Assembly: GCA_013112725.1 (NCBI GenBank)
Contig: JABFFZ010000009.1
Coordinates: 36,759-100,758, forward strand
Direction of reading: 5' to 3'
Length of the DNA stretch: 64,000 nucleotides
Origin: Chloroflexota bacterium
GTDB lineage: Bacteria > Chloroflexota > Anaerolineae > Promineifilales > Promineifilaceae
Shown here: piece after piece, positions 17,106 through 26,417 of the stretch
Layout of the letters: each line of letters starts with the position of its first letter
How positions within the stretch are numbered: the first letter of the stretch is position 1
Program-made: the position numbers and the translations under genes
Notes under the pieces: model-generated
Database searches by the model: none
What the model was told of the DNA's origin: nothing
Seen by the model: the letters and a program-made list of their open reading frames with translations, nothing else

Positions 17106-17165
17106 GCTAATCAGGCAATTAGGTAATTACCCAATTGCCTGATTACCCGATTTCCCAATTTTCGG
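17106..17165. repeat. AATTACC/AATTGCC word array with hairpin
   Basis: AATCAGGCAATT (17109-17120) is inverted as AATTGCCTGATT (17133-17144), with further ACCCAATT words around it. It lies between the convergent PCu(A)C and YggS genes and may terminate both. Confidence 0.7.
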
Positions 17166-17193
17166 GTAGTTGTTAATCAGGATGGCTATCTTT

Positions 17194-17952
17194 TCACGGC
17201 CGTTCGCCAAAAATTGCCCGGCCAACCCGCACATGGGTAGCGCCCTCTTCAATGGCGATCTCAAAGTCGTCGGTCATGCCCATGGAGAGTTGCAGCGGGT
17301 TGGGCAAGGTCAGGTCGCTTTGCAGGCGGGCAGCTAACTGCCGGGTACGCCGGAAAATGGCGCGAATCTCTTCCGGCGGGGCGTCCCAGGGGGCCATGGT
17401 CATCAGCCCGGCCACCATCAGGCCGGGCAGGCTGATCACTTCGGCAGCGGCGGCGCGCAGCACGCCCGTTTGCCCTCCATCTTCTTCCCAGCGGGTACAG
17501 TCAAAACCAGACTTGCTACTTTCACCGCTCACGTTCACTTCCAGGAAGATAGGCAGCGTGAAGTCTGGGTTGGTGGCACGGCCGTTTTCCGCCAGATCAC
17601 GCGCCAACCGGTGGGCAATTTTCAGCCGATCTAGAGCGTGAAACACGTCAGCATGGGTGGCTGCCAGTGGTGTTTTGCGGCTTTGCAGCGTGCCGATCAG
17701 GTGCCAGGTGACGGATTTGGCGCTTTTTGTGTCCAGGTGAGATTCCAGGTACGGCCGTTTTTCTGCCAGTTCCTCCGCGCGATTCTCACCAAAGTGGCGC
17801 AGCCCGGCAGCATACGCCGCCAGCACCGTTTCCGGCGGCCACGTTTTGGTCACCGCCACCAGTGTAATTTGCGCCGGGTCACGGCCCACACGGGCGGCGG
17901 CAGATGCAATGCGTTGGTGTACGGCCGTGACTCTTTCTACAATCCCATCCAT
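17194..17952 (-). CDS. YggS/PROSC-family PLP homeostasis protein
   Basis: The 252-aa protein is a single alanine-racemase-type TIM barrel that binds pyridoxal phosphate and maintains free PLP. The PLP lysine is in VAVTKTWPPE near residue 34. Further signatures are GLRHFGENRAEE, WHLIGTLQSRK, LEVNVSGESSKSGF and SMGMTDDFEIAIEEGATHVRVGRAIFG, all strongly conserved. Length is slightly above the usual 230. It is often found with the division genes sepF and ylmG, but neither is here. The gene ends 92 bp from PCu(A)C, convergent. Confidence 0.92.
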   Translation of the reverse strand: MDGIVERVTAVHQRIASAAARVGRDPAQITLVAVTKTWPPETVLAAYAAGLRHFGENRAEELAEKRPYLESHLDTKSAKSVTWHLIGTLQSRKTPLAATHADVFHALDRLKIAHRLARDLAENGRATNPDFTLPIFLEVNVSGESSKSGFDCTRWEEDGGQTGVLRAAAAEVISLPGLMVAGLMTMAPWDAPPEEIRAIFRRTRQLAARLQSDLTLPNPLQLSMGMTDDFEIAIEEGATHVRVGRAIFGERP

Positions 17953-18047
17953 TGATCCACAACGTGTTTAGTCAAAATCAACAAACAGTCCAAACAGTCG
18001 GCGAAGACCGCCTTTGCCCCCTGTAGTCGCGAGTTCATTCGCCTGAC

Positions 18048-19496
18048 CTAACCTGTATAGCTGATCTTGAAAATAATCCCGGTAGCCCAATCAGCCACAT
18101 AGAGGCTGCCGTCCGGGCCGGTGGTCACGTCAATTGGTGCAGCAAAACCGGTGGCGAAGTTAACCGGCGCAGACCCGCCGGCGCGAATGTGCATGATCTT
18201 TTGCGCGCCCACAAACGAACTCCACAGGGCCACAAACATGCTATTGTAATAACCGGGGAACTGGTTTGCCAGATACACTTCGATGCCGGTGGGCGAGGAA
18301 CTGGGCACAAATGTCACCAGCGGCGGAATCACCGTCACCCCTTCCGGCGGGCTAAAGCAGACGTCACAATCGTAGTAGGGATAGCCGTGTATGCCGCCGG
18401 GTACTACCCGGTGCAGCCGTTCCGGGGGGTCATAGTCGGGAGTATTGTCGGTGGCCCACAACTGCCCGTTGGCGTCCCAGGCAATGTCATACGGATTGCG
18501 GAAGCCCCGTGCATAAACGCTGACGGCGCCGGTATCCGGGTGGAAGCGCAAGATGCTGGCTTCCAGCGGGTGCATTTCGTCCATCCGCCCGCTGCCGTCC
18601 AAAATTTCGCCATGGTCGGCGCGGCCACCGACACCCACATAACCATACCCATCTGGCCCAAAGGCGATGCCGTTAGCCGCGTGGAAAAAGGTGTAGCAGC
18701 AGGGCAATCCCCCAATCAACTGCCCCTGATTGACAATGGAGACCTGCGACTCGCCGCCAACATTCTCGTTGAGAACCCGGTCGGAGACGTACAGTTTATT
18801 GGTGCCGGGGCGGAAGGCGATGCCGGTAGGCGTGTTGAAACCAGTGGCGTAGGTGCTGACGCTGCCGTTGTTATTCATGGTTAAAATGCTGCCCTGCTGC
18901 ATGGCAATGTACAGCAGCCCATCCGGGCCAAAAGTGATGCTGGTGGGGTTGCCATTCACCCGCCCCACATAGCTGACGGTGAAGCCGGCGGGCACATTGA
19001 TGCGCCGTTCCCAACCCGCTTTATCCTCAAAACCGGGATAGTTGTTGTCGCTGGGAGCGGGCACGTCCCCGGTGGGAGGTGGGGCCGCTGCCGTGGGCGC
19101 TATGGCAGTGGGGGAGACGGTGGCGTTGGGATTGGCGGTGGGCGGCACACCTGTACTGGCCGCTGTTGCTGATGGCGTCACCCCGGACTGTTCTGTTTCC
19201 GTCGCTTCAGGCAGCGGCGCAGCAGCGGTTTCCGTTTCCGTGACGGCGCTGCTGCCGGTGGTGGGAATGGCTGTGGCTGTTGCCGGTTCGGGGACGGGGG
19301 TATTGGTGGCGGGCACGGCCGTTGTTGGCAATGTGGTGTTTGTGGCTGTAGCTGTGTTGGTGGCTGTGGGCACAGCGGCAGCCACAGTGGGGGCGGCTGG
19401 TGTAGCTGTGGGCGTCCGTGCGCCACAGGCGACCAGCAGGAGGATAAAGAGGGAAAAAAGAAGTTTGTTCCACTTCATTGATTTGTTCCACTTCAT
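18048..19496 (-). CDS. PQQ-type sorbosone/glucose dehydrogenase-like beta-propeller lipoprotein
   Basis: The 482-aa protein has a lipoprotein signal (lipobox LVAC, Cys about residue 24), a long Thr/Ala/Pro linker (about 30-150) and a C-terminal six-bladed propeller. Blade motifs include ITFGPDGLLYIAM, GIAFRPGTNKLYVSD and YDIAWDANGQLWATDN, as in soluble aldose dehydrogenases and L-sorbosone dehydrogenases. The catalytic role is unproven because many such lipoproteins are of unknown function. The first 12 codons contain an 18-bp tandem duplication giving MKWNKS-MKWNKL. I keep the first ATG because AGGAG lies 10 bases upstream of it. Confidence 0.8.
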   Translation of the reverse strand: MKWNKSMKWNKLLFSLFILLLVACGARTPTATPAAPTVAAAVPTATNTATATNTTLPTTAVPATNTPVPEPATATAIPTTGSSAVTETETAAAPLPEATETEQSGVTPSATAASTGVPPTANPNATVSPTAIAPTAAAPPPTGDVPAPSDNNYPGFEDKAGWERRINVPAGFTVSYVGRVNGNPTSITFGPDGLLYIAMQQGSILTMNNNGSVSTYATGFNTPTGIAFRPGTNKLYVSDRVLNENVGGESQVSIVNQGQLIGGLPCCYTFFHAANGIAFGPDGYGYVGVGGRADHGEILDGSGRMDEMHPLEASILRFHPDTGAVSVYARGFRNPYDIAWDANGQLWATDNTPDYDPPERLHRVVPGGIHGYPYYDCDVCFSPPEGVTVIPPLVTFVPSSSPTGIEVYLANQFPGYYNSMFVALWSSFVGAQKIMHIRAGGSAPVNFATGFAAPIDVTTGPDGSLYVADWATGIIFKISYTG

Positions 19497-19560
19497 TGAT
19501 TGGTTGCTCCTGTAAAGTAGGCAAAATGTGGACTTACTTTACCAGAAGATGTAATAAATT

Positions 19561-20007
19561 TCACATACGCTCCCGTTCCACTAACAGAGTGACCGGGCCG
19601 TCGTTGTGGATTTCCACCTCCATATGGGCGCCAAACATCCCGGTGGCGACATCGAAGCCTATTTCGCGTAGGCATTGACAGAAATAATCTACCAAAGACT
19701 CAGCCAAAGCGGGGTAGGCCGCAGCGGTGAAGGACGGCCGTCGTCCCTTTTGGACATCCCCATAGAGTGTAAACTGGGAAATAACCAAAAAACTGCCACC
19801 CACATCAGCCAGTGAGAGGTTCATTTTACCGGCATCATCTTCAAACAGGCGCAGCCCAGCCACTTTGGCCGCCAGCCACGCCGCTTCGGCAGGGGTGTCA
19901 CTGTGGGTGACACCCAGCAAAATAACAAGACCGCGCCCGATCTGACCGGTGACACGGCCGTTAACGGTGACGCGGGCGGAGGAAACTCGTTGCAGAAGGG
20001 CGCGCAT
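19561..20007 (-). CDS. dtd: D-aminoacyl-tRNA deacylase
   Basis: Dtd hydrolyses D-amino acids from mischarged tRNA. The 148-aa protein has the N-terminal [17 protein letters not shown], the active-site SQFTLYGD with the conserved S and Q, and the cross-subunit Gly-Pro motif [10 protein letters not shown]. Length matches the family. The ATG at MRALLQ is used because upstream codons come from a heptamer array. It follows the PP2C gene on the same strand, separated by an array hairpin. Confidence 0.93.
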   Translation of the reverse strand: MRALLQRVSSARVTVNGRVTGQIGRGLVILLGVTHSDTPAEAAWLAAKVAGLRLFEDDAGKMNLSLADVGGSFLVISQFTLYGDVQKGRRPSFTAAAYPALAESLVDYFCQCLREIGFDVATGMFGAHMEVEIHNDGPVTLLVERERM

Positions 20008-20015
20008 GGGGGAGC

Positions 20016-20070
20016 GTGATACGTGACGAGTGATGCGTGAGAAAACCACTCGTCACGCATCATGCATCAC
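20016..20070. repeat. Heptamer array overlapping the PP2C gene end
   Basis: GTGATAC, GTGACGA, GTGATGC and GTGAGAA are followed by ACTCGTCACGCATCATGCATCAC. The inverted arm contains the last codons and stop of the PP2C gene (residues VMHDA). The words match the array at 12354-12417. Confidence 0.75.
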
Positions 20071-20814
20071 TTTTACGATGACCAATGAAATATCATCCGA
20101 ATGGTCTTGGGCGGCAGCGAGGAGGGCAGACACGGCCGTTTCCGGCGTGTTATCTTGCAGATGAGCGGCCATTTGTTCGGCGGTCAGTGTATCCCAGACA
20201 CCATCACAGCACAGCACCAGCATATCGTCTGGCTGCAACCAGCGCAGGAAAATATCCACTTCTGGGGTCTCGTGGGAACCGAGGGCGTGCATGATCACGT
20301 TGCGGTAAGGGTGGCCAGCGGCTTCTTCTGGGGCCAGATGCCCCTGCCGCACCAGCCAATCCACCACCGAGTGGTCCACCGTGATCTGCTCTAGCTTCTG
20401 CCCACGATAGAGATAGGTGCGGCTGTCGCCGATGTTGGCGATGATGGCCAGCGTGCCATATACCAGGGCGCAGGTGAGGGTGCTGGCCATACGCGCATTT
20501 TGCTCCTTGGCCTGGGCATAAATTTTTTCGTTGGCGGTGACAATGGCTTTATATAGATGGGATTGCAGGAATTGGGCGGCCTGGGCCGGTGTAGCCGGAA
20601 TGTTTTGCCAGAGGGGTTCAATGGCGGCGGAAATGGTATTTACGGCCGTCTGGCTGGCGATACGGCCGTCTTTATGCCCACCCACACCATCGGCCACCAT
20701 AAACAGCCCGCACGGCGTTTCGCCTACGCTGGCTGTGCTGGCATGGATGGAATCCTGATTTTCTGACTGGCCCGGCATTTTGGCTTCGGTTTGTGCGGCA
20801 ACGATGAGAGACAT
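20053..20814 (-). CDS. PP2C-family serine/threonine protein phosphatase
   Basis: The 253-aa cytosolic phosphatase has the PPM metal-binding motifs in order: ENQDSIHA near residue 20, MVADGVGGH near 39, NIGDSRTYL, CCDGVWD and HSDDISLVIV. These coordinate two Mn2+ or Mg2+ ions. Such enzymes usually oppose Hanks-type kinases, but no kinase gene is in the window. Its C-terminus is encoded by heptamer-array sequence. An AT-rich stretch upstream (20815-20879) separates it from the next lipoprotein gene. Confidence 0.9.
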   Translation of the reverse strand: MSLIVAAQTEAKMPGQSENQDSIHASTASVGETPCGLFMVADGVGGHKDGRIASQTAVNTISAAIEPLWQNIPATPAQAAQFLQSHLYKAIVTANEKIYAQAKEQNARMASTLTCALVYGTLAIIANIGDSRTYLYRGQKLEQITVDHSVVDWLVRQGHLAPEEAAGHPYRNVIMHALGSHETPEVDIFLRWLQPDDMLVLCCDGVWDTLTAEQMAAHLQDNTPETAVSALLAAAQDHSDDISLVIVKVMHDA

Positions 20815-20879
20815 AGAAACCCCTTAATTTTATAAATAGCGGCGGCGCGGTTTTTTACCGTGTCGCCGCAGACTACAAT

Positions 20880-22661
20880 TTACTCCTGATAATCCCAACC
20901 AAAATCCACTTCCAACCGCTGTTCCCCGGCGGCCAGATTGATGCCCTGGCGACCCGTGCCCGGCGCGGGCCACGTCCAGTTGCCTGGAATCAGCAGATTC
21001 AAATTGACCGGACTGAGCGCGTCTATGGCCACACAGTACAGCCCTTCATCCAGGCCGGTAAAGCGGTATAGTCCTCGATCATCGGTGACAGTGGTTTGCA
21101 GAATAGCGGACGCCGCCGGTACGCCTGTATCCGGGCAGGCGCCTCTGGCCAGCAGCACGGTAACGCCAGGCAGCCGGGGTTCGTTATTGAGAGTGCCATC
21201 GCCCCGATATTGGTTTGTACCCTCAATCTGCACACAGCCTGGCGATGGCGTGCCGTCGGCGCGAATAAAACAGACATCTTCCCAGACTACGCCGCCAATT
21301 GCTGCCGACCGGGGTTCGGCTGTTGGCAGCGGCACACCAACCACAATTTGCACCCAAATCACCTCATCGGCCGGGCCATCCACACCAAAACGCTGCCCGC
21401 TGCTGTTGGCCATGACCCAATCGCTGCGATAGCTGCCCACAGTTTGTGGCGATGTAAAGGTGACAAAAACGCTCACCTCTTCGCCGGGTGGCACGACATT
21501 GGCCAGCGGTACGGCGTTGGGTGCGCCCATCTGATCACCGCCGGCAAAAACGAAGTTGTAACCGGTTGTCCAAGGGCAGGTGCCGCTGTTGCGCAGCCGC
21601 CAGCCCTTTTCAAAGGTCTCGCCTGGGCCGACAACGGTATCATCAGGGATACTGAGGTCGGCGACAAAGGCGATGCTGTTAGTACAGTTTGCCAGGTCAA
21701 TATCTGCTTCCGGTAGCAGGGCGAAGTCCCAACCAAAGTTGACGCCGGTTTTAATTTCGCCGTCGGTGAGGGTCACGGCCGTAAAGTTCAAACCGGGAAA
21801 CGTCCATACACCGGGCAGCAGGTCAGCGTTTTCGGGCGCAATGGTGTTAATGGAAACGCAGTAATCACCGGCAGTCAGGCCATCAAAGACAAAATCACCA
21901 TCGGCGTCTGTTAGCGCGGTAGTCAGGCCATCGGCAGGACATGACCCGCTGCCCAGGCTGACCAGGATGTTGCTCAGACCAGGTTCGCCATCTTCCAGAC
22001 GGCCGTTGGCCTCATACGTGCCATCCCCCACTGGTACACAGCCGGTAGAAAGCACAATTTGCGCGCCCGTTTCGTCGGTGAGAACGGTGCAGAGATCATG
22101 CCAGACGCGGCCAGAAATGATGGCGCTGGCCGAGTCGGCCGGCGTGGGCGTGGCTTCTACCAGGGCATTGTCCACAGCCAGGGTAAACGTATCGGTGACG
22201 CCATTCACATCAACCGTGTACGTGCCCGCAGCCAACCCCTCTACATCCAGCGGAACCACTTCTTGAAAAGGCACCAATGCCTGGGTACAAAGCATATTGG
22301 CCGGCCGGATCGTGGATATGGTGACAATAAAGGTGTCTCCTTGCTGTTCGGCGCGGCTTTGTTCGATCAGGGTACAGCCATCCGGCAAATTTCCTTGCGC
22401 CCGCACATTCACCTGAACGGGGAATGACTCTAACATTTGTATATCTATGCTGTCTACGGTGGCGATCCCTTGCACGGGTTCTGCCGATATGGCCGAAGTG
22501 GCAGTAGCTTCAGGGGTGGGTGGGGTGGTGGGAGTAGGGGGTATGTCGGTGGGCGTTTCTGCCGTGGCCGTGGCGCCTACAATTTGATTTGCCAGGTCGC
22601 CGCAGGCGGTTAGCAAAAGCACCAGCCAAAAACTTAAAAGAATAATCAAGGTTTGTCTCAT
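20880..22661 (-). CDS. Surface lipoprotein with SdrD B-like and NBR1 Ig-like domains
   Basis: The 593-aa lipoprotein has a signal ending in lipobox LLTAC (Cys about residue 20) and a Pro/Thr/Glu linker. A first SdrD B-like Cna-type fold (about 190-325) contains GRVWHDLC and GLTAGDYCVSI. An NBR1-type Ig-like domain (about 330-450) has GPGETFEKGWRLRNSGTCPW and Trp-rich strands. A second SdrD B-like domain (about 460-593) ends VDFGWDYQE, a near-duplicate of the first domain's NFGWDF. It is likely an exported structural or adhesive lipoprotein; no catalytic motif is visible. It lacks the YLP tail of the large proteins at 34-55 kb. Confidence 0.75.
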   Translation of the reverse strand: MRQTLIILLSFWLVLLLTACGDLANQIVGATATAETPTDIPPTPTTPPTPEATATSAISAEPVQGIATVDSIDIQMLESFPVQVNVRAQGNLPDGCTLIEQSRAEQQGDTFIVTISTIRPANMLCTQALVPFQEVVPLDVEGLAAGTYTVDVNGVTDTFTLAVDNALVEATPTPADSASAIISGRVWHDLCTVLTDETGAQIVLSTGCVPVGDGTYEANGRLEDGEPGLSNILVSLGSGSCPADGLTTALTDADGDFVFDGLTAGDYCVSINTIAPENADLLPGVWTFPGLNFTAVTLTDGEIKTGVNFGWDFALLPEADIDLANCTNSIAFVADLSIPDDTVVGPGETFEKGWRLRNSGTCPWTTGYNFVFAGGDQMGAPNAVPLANVVPPGEEVSVFVTFTSPQTVGSYRSDWVMANSSGQRFGVDGPADEVIWVQIVVGVPLPTAEPRSAAIGGVVWEDVCFIRADGTPSPGCVQIEGTNQYRGDGTLNNEPRLPGVTVLLARGACPDTGVPAASAILQTTVTDDRGLYRFTGLDEGLYCVAIDALSPVNLNLLIPGNWTWPAPGTGRQGINLAAGEQRLEVDFGWDYQE

Positions 22662-22691
22662 AATCCTCTCCTCAATACGGGGGATTATATC

Positions 22692-22826
22692 AGAGATTGG
22701 CAGATTGGGAGATTCAATCTGTGTGCGGAGTTCTTGATAAGGATTACACGAGAGTGGAGATCAGAGATTGGAGATTGGAGATTGGTCGAACATTCAATAT
22801 CTAATCTCCGATCTCTAATCGTCAAT
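22692..22826. repeat. AGAGATT/GGAGATT heptamer arrays
   Basis: Two blocks occur: AGATTGG words around 22692-22720, and AGAGATT, GGAGATT, GGAGATT (about 22759-22780) followed by inverted TCTAATCTCCGATCTCTAATC (about 22799-22819). They occupy the divergent spacer between the lipoprotein and the membrane-protein gene, 22662-22909, where any promoters must also lie. Confidence 0.7.
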
Positions 22827-22909
22827 TGCGATTTGGCGCGCCAATTGTTAGAATTTTCTCATCATGCTCTGTATCATTCACAATCGGTTAGAAAAAAAGG
22901 GGGGCGCCC

Positions 22910-23986
22910 ATGTTTGAGGCAACCACACGAAAAAACAGCGTAGATTTACGGCCGTTAAGCGCCGGCCAATTGTTCGATAGAGCCATACGTCTTTATCGCC
23001 AACATTTTCTCACCTTTGTGGGCATCATTGCCATTGCCCAGATTCCAATCACAGTCGCCAGCATCTTGCTGTCGCTGCTGGCGCCCGCGCCGGAAATTTC
23101 GCTGCCAACAACAGATGTTTTTGGAAACTCACCTATCTGGGGCTTTCTGCAAATGACACAAGCCGCCGGCAACAGTTCCACGTTTGGCACAGTGGTGGTG
23201 AACATTCTGGGTTGGGCGCTGGCCCTGGTGGGCACAGCGGCGCTGACTCGCGCCGCCGCTGATGCCTATTTTGGCGCGCCGGGCGGCATTTTAGATGGCT
23301 ATCGCCGGTTGGGGGATGTGTGGGTATCCTTATTGGGTGCCGTCTTTCTGGCGGTGATTGTGACTATCTTGTTGGCGCTTTGGACGTTCATTCCCTTGAT
23401 TGGCTGGTTCACCGGGCCGGGGCTGCTCTTTTTTTATGGCCTGGTAGCCATTCCTTTTATTACCCCGGTCATTGTGGTGGAAGGCAAAAATGCCTCATCG
23501 GGGCTGCCACGCGCGTTGGAACTGGCGCAGCGCCGCTTCTGGTGGTTTATTGGTTTTATGCTGCTGTTGGGACTCTTTTCCCAGGTGATTGTTACCGGGC
23601 CGGCGCTGTTATTGGCCGGGGGCATATCGGCCATGACCGGTGAGGGGCTTAGCCCCACGGTTTCGGCAATTGTGTTCCAGACCATTAGTTTGTTGTTGAA
23701 CATGATCTATTTGCCCATTCAATTGACCTGCGTACTGCTGATTTATCTGGATGTGCGCGCGCGTACTGAGGGGCTAGACCTGGCCTTGCAGGTGACGCTG
23801 GATGAGGAGAATCCAGAGATGGTGAAGAGCCAACTGGCAATTGTGGGCGAAGCGCCTGCGCCAGATATTAGCTTTTTCCCACGCCGTTCGGATTTAGGCC
23901 AATACTTTTTGCTGACGATGGCGTTTTTAGGCATTTACATAGCGATCATTGCAACATTTATTCTGCTGGCGGTTTTGCTAGGTTAA
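22910..23986 (+). CDS. Polytopic membrane protein (GDPD membrane-domain-like)
   Basis: The 358-aa protein has about six long hydrophobic segments and starts with a soluble RPLSAGQLFDRAIRLYRQHF motif. That motif is typical of proteins annotated as glycerophosphoryl diester phosphodiesterase membrane-domain or DUF7544-like; they are membrane scaffolds, not known enzymes. Residues 280-320 form a cytoplasmic loop. It is the first gene of a plus-strand group with the DUF4129 and DUF4350 proteins, often found with MoxR ATPases in Chloroflexota. Confidence 0.75.
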   Translation: MFEATTRKNSVDLRPLSAGQLFDRAIRLYRQHFLTFVGIIAIAQIPITVASILLSLLAPAPEISLPTTDVFGNSPIWGFLQMTQAAGNSSTFGTVVVNILGWALALVGTAALTRAAADAYFGAPGGILDGYRRLGDVWVSLLGAVFLAVIVTILLALWTFIPLIGWFTGPGLLFFYGLVAIPFITPVIVVEGKNASSGLPRALELAQRRFWWFIGFMLLLGLFSQVIVTGPALLLAGGISAMTGEGLSPTVSAIVFQTISLLLNMIYLPIQLTCVLLIYLDVRARTEGLDLALQVTLDEENPEMVKSQLAIVGEAPAPDISFFPRRSDLGQYFLLTMAFLGIYIAIIATFILLAVLLG

Positions 23987-23993
23987 TGGAGGC

Positions 23994-24027
23994 AGACCTG
24001 ACAGGTTTTCTGAAACCTGTCAGGTCT
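23994..24027. repeat. AGACCTGACAGGTTT hairpin, compact copy
   Basis: AGACCTGACAGGTTT (23994-24008) pairs perfectly with AAACCTGTCAGGTCT (24013-24027) around TCTG. It lies 10 bp before the start of the DUF4129 gene, close to where its ribosome-binding site would be. Confidence 0.9.
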
Positions 24028-24037
24028 ATTGGTTAAC

Positions 24038-25027
24038 GTGAAAAGAGTGCTACTTCTGTGGGTGTTGGGTGTGGGCTGGCTCACGGCCGTCATCCTGTCC
24101 ACCCCTCTCTTTGCCCAAACTGAACCTGTGCCGGTGGCCGATTACTGGCAAACGTTGGCCGACTTGCGCGCCCTGGTTGCGGAGTTAGCCGCAGATGAGG
24201 GCGCAGCAGCTGCGGTGGCCGATTACGGCGTTGCATTGTCCGCGGTCGCGGCTGAGCTAGAAATGATCACGGCCGTCACCCTGCCAGACGGCCGTACCAT
24301 CCCCATCCAATCCACCTTCCTCGTCAGCGAATTAACGGCCGCTAACCCTGACCTGACGCGCCTGGCGCACCTGTTGGATGCCCTATTAGCCGAACAAGCA
24401 AGCTGGCCCGCGCCGGGCATTACTTATGACGCTACCGCCATGGCGGCCATTCTTTCCCGCGAAGAGTTTAGCTATACGCCGGAATCCGAAAATATACTGC
24501 AACGCCTATGGCGCGACTTTACCCGCCAGCTTCGGGAACTGCTGGCCCGTTTTCTGGAACTGACTGGCCTGAACGGGGTGCTGCCAACGGCGCTAAATGT
24601 GGCGGGCGCGGTGGCGCTGGCCTTTGTCATTTATTACGCCATTCGTGGCCTCATTGCCGACTTTAGCGCCAGTTCGCGGCTGGATGAAGATGGGTTGGAG
24701 GGAGAATTTTTAACCGCCGAGCTGGCCTTGAAACGGGCGGAGGAACTTTCTACCGGCGGTGACTACCGCACGGCCGTGCGCTACCTTTATCTTTCTTCCT
24801 TACTGCTGCTGGAAGAGCGGGGGCTGCTGCGTTATGACCGCTCGTTGACCAACCGGGAATATCTGCGCACCATCGCCCACCAGCCACGCCTGACGGCCGT
24901 GCTGCGCCAGGTGATTGATGTGTTTGACCGTGTCTGGTATGGCTTCCAACCCATTAGCAAAGAGAGTTATGAGGCGTTTGCGCGGCAGGTGGATAGTCTA
25001 AAACAGCAAAAGGGGGAGGGGGAGTGA
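24038..25027 (+). CDS. DUF4129 domain membrane protein
   Basis: The protein (329 aa from GTG 24038; TTG 24029 is an alternative) has an N-terminal signal or anchor, an extracytoplasmic region, a transmembrane helix near residues 190-208 and a C-terminal cytoplasmic DUF4129 domain. The DUF4129 marks are RAEELSTGGDYRTAVRYLYL and LTNREYLR. DUF4129 proteins accompany transglutaminase or MoxR/DUF58 clusters and are thought to bind peptides or envelope partners. The stop overlaps the next gene start by four bases (GTGA), so the two are translationally coupled. Confidence 0.75.
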   Translation: MKRVLLLWVLGVGWLTAVILSTPLFAQTEPVPVADYWQTLADLRALVAELAADEGAAAAVADYGVALSAVAAELEMITAVTLPDGRTIPIQSTFLVSELTAANPDLTRLAHLLDALLAEQASWPAPGITYDATAMAAILSREEFSYTPESENILQRLWRDFTRQLRELLARFLELTGLNGVLPTALNVAGAVALAFVIYYAIRGLIADFSASSRLDEDGLEGEFLTAELALKRAEELSTGGDYRTAVRYLYLSSLLLLEERGLLRYDRSLTNREYLRTIAHQPRLTAVLRQVIDVFDRVWYGFQPISKESYEAFARQVDSLKQQKGEGE

Positions 25028-26190
25028 GACGCCTATCGCGTGATTCCTGGCTGGCGCTGCTGTTGCTGGTGTTGTTTACGGCCGTGACCGCCCTGGCGCT
25101 TTACCAGCAGACCCGGGCCAACCAACAAGCGCCGCCCTTAGCCAGCTTTTCCAGCCAGCCGGATGGGGCGCGGGCGTTGTGGCTCTATCTGGAGCGCATG
25201 GGGTTCGAGGTACATAATCCCACACTGGAGAATTTTGCTATTTCGCCTGATTATGATGTGGTGCTGCTGCTGTCGCCACAAACGGCCGTGACTGCCCCGG
25301 AGTGGCGCATCTTGGAAGGCTGGGTGGAGCAGGGGGGTACGCTCATTGTGGTGGGTGATGACTATTTCAGCAGTCAGGTGGTGGATTATTTTGGTTTTCG
25401 TCTGAGCTATACCGGGGGGACGGAGACGGCCGTGTTCCCCCAAACGCCGCTGCTGACGGCCCCACCGCTGCCCGCCGCTGCGTCCCTGACCACCACTTAC
25501 GCCCTGCAACCACGCCGTGATGATTTTGTGACGCACTATGCCACGGCCAACGGCCGTCCGGTGGTTGTTTCCTGGGTGCAGGGAGACGGCCGTATCATCC
25601 TCAGCGCCAGCCCGGCCGCCTTTACCAATTTGGGCCTGCAAGAGCCGGGCAACGCCGCCTGGGTGCTGGCGCTGCTGAATGCGGCGGGCGACCCGCAGGT
25701 ACTCTTTTTTGATGAATGGCATCATGGGGTGCGCGGCGCAGCCGTGACGGTGACGGCGGGCAACTGGTTGCAGCGCACCCCCGGCGGGCGGGCGCTGCTC
25801 TATGCGGCGCTGGTGCTGTTTGTGGGGTTGGTGCTGCAAGGGCGTATTTTTGGCCGCCCACTGCCCATGCCACAGGCGCTCAGCCGCCGCGCGCCGTTGG
25901 AATACATTTCCGGCATTGCCAATCTCAGCCGCCGCGCCGGGCACCGCACGGCCGTGCTGCAAGATTACCGCCATCGTCTCAAGCGCGATTTAGGCTTCCG
26001 TTACCGGCTGAACCCCACGCTGCCGGATGAGGAGTTTGTGGCGCGATTGGCGGAGTTGGATACGGCCGTTGACCCCCAGGAATTACGCGCCTTACTGCGC
26101 CAGCTACAAACCGCCCGCAGTGAACACGAGATGGTGCAGGCGGCGGCCGCGGCGGCCGCTTTTGGTGAACGGGTGAACTGGCTACTCTAA
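25024..26190 (+). CDS. DUF4350 domain protein
   Basis: The 388-aa protein has an N-terminal transmembrane helix (about residues 8-27) and a DUF4350 domain of GATase-like fold: SSQPDGARALWLYLERMGFEV, then VVLLLSPQTAVT and GGTLIVVGDD. A second helix (about 255-275) and a cytoplasmic tail with a long Ala stretch follow. The gene uses GTG overlapping the previous stop. In related genomes a MoxR ATPase and a DUF58 protein usually follow; here they are missing and the next sequences are degraded genes. Confidence 0.75.
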   Translation: MRRLSRDSWLALLLLVLFTAVTALALYQQTRANQQAPPLASFSSQPDGARALWLYLERMGFEVHNPTLENFAISPDYDVVLLLSPQTAVTAPEWRILEGWVEQGGTLIVVGDDYFSSQVVDYFGFRLSYTGGTETAVFPQTPLLTAPPLPAAASLTTTYALQPRRDDFVTHYATANGRPVVVSWVQGDGRIILSASPAAFTNLGLQEPGNAAWVLALLNAAGDPQVLFFDEWHHGVRGAAVTVTAGNWLQRTPGGRALLYAALVLFVGLVLQGRIFGRPLPMPQALSRRAPLEYISGIANLSRRAGHRTAVLQDYRHRLKRDLGFRYRLNPTLPDEEFVARLAELDTAVDPQELRALLRQLQTARSEHEMVQAAAAAAAFGERVNWLL

Positions 26191-26417
26191 CTTGCATCTT
26201 TACAACAAAGCGTTCATATGTCCAAAATATGTACGCCATATTATACCTGGCATTTGGCGTGAAACATGATGTCTCTCTGGTCACGCTTCACGCTTCACGG
26301 GTTGTCAACCCCCCTGAATTCCTGAAAACCCGAAAAACTGTTCATGCCACTTTCGGCAGCGGCTTCTCAAAGGTATAATTTCGGGGAACGTAATGGATCG
26401 TGGAGACGGATGGATCA

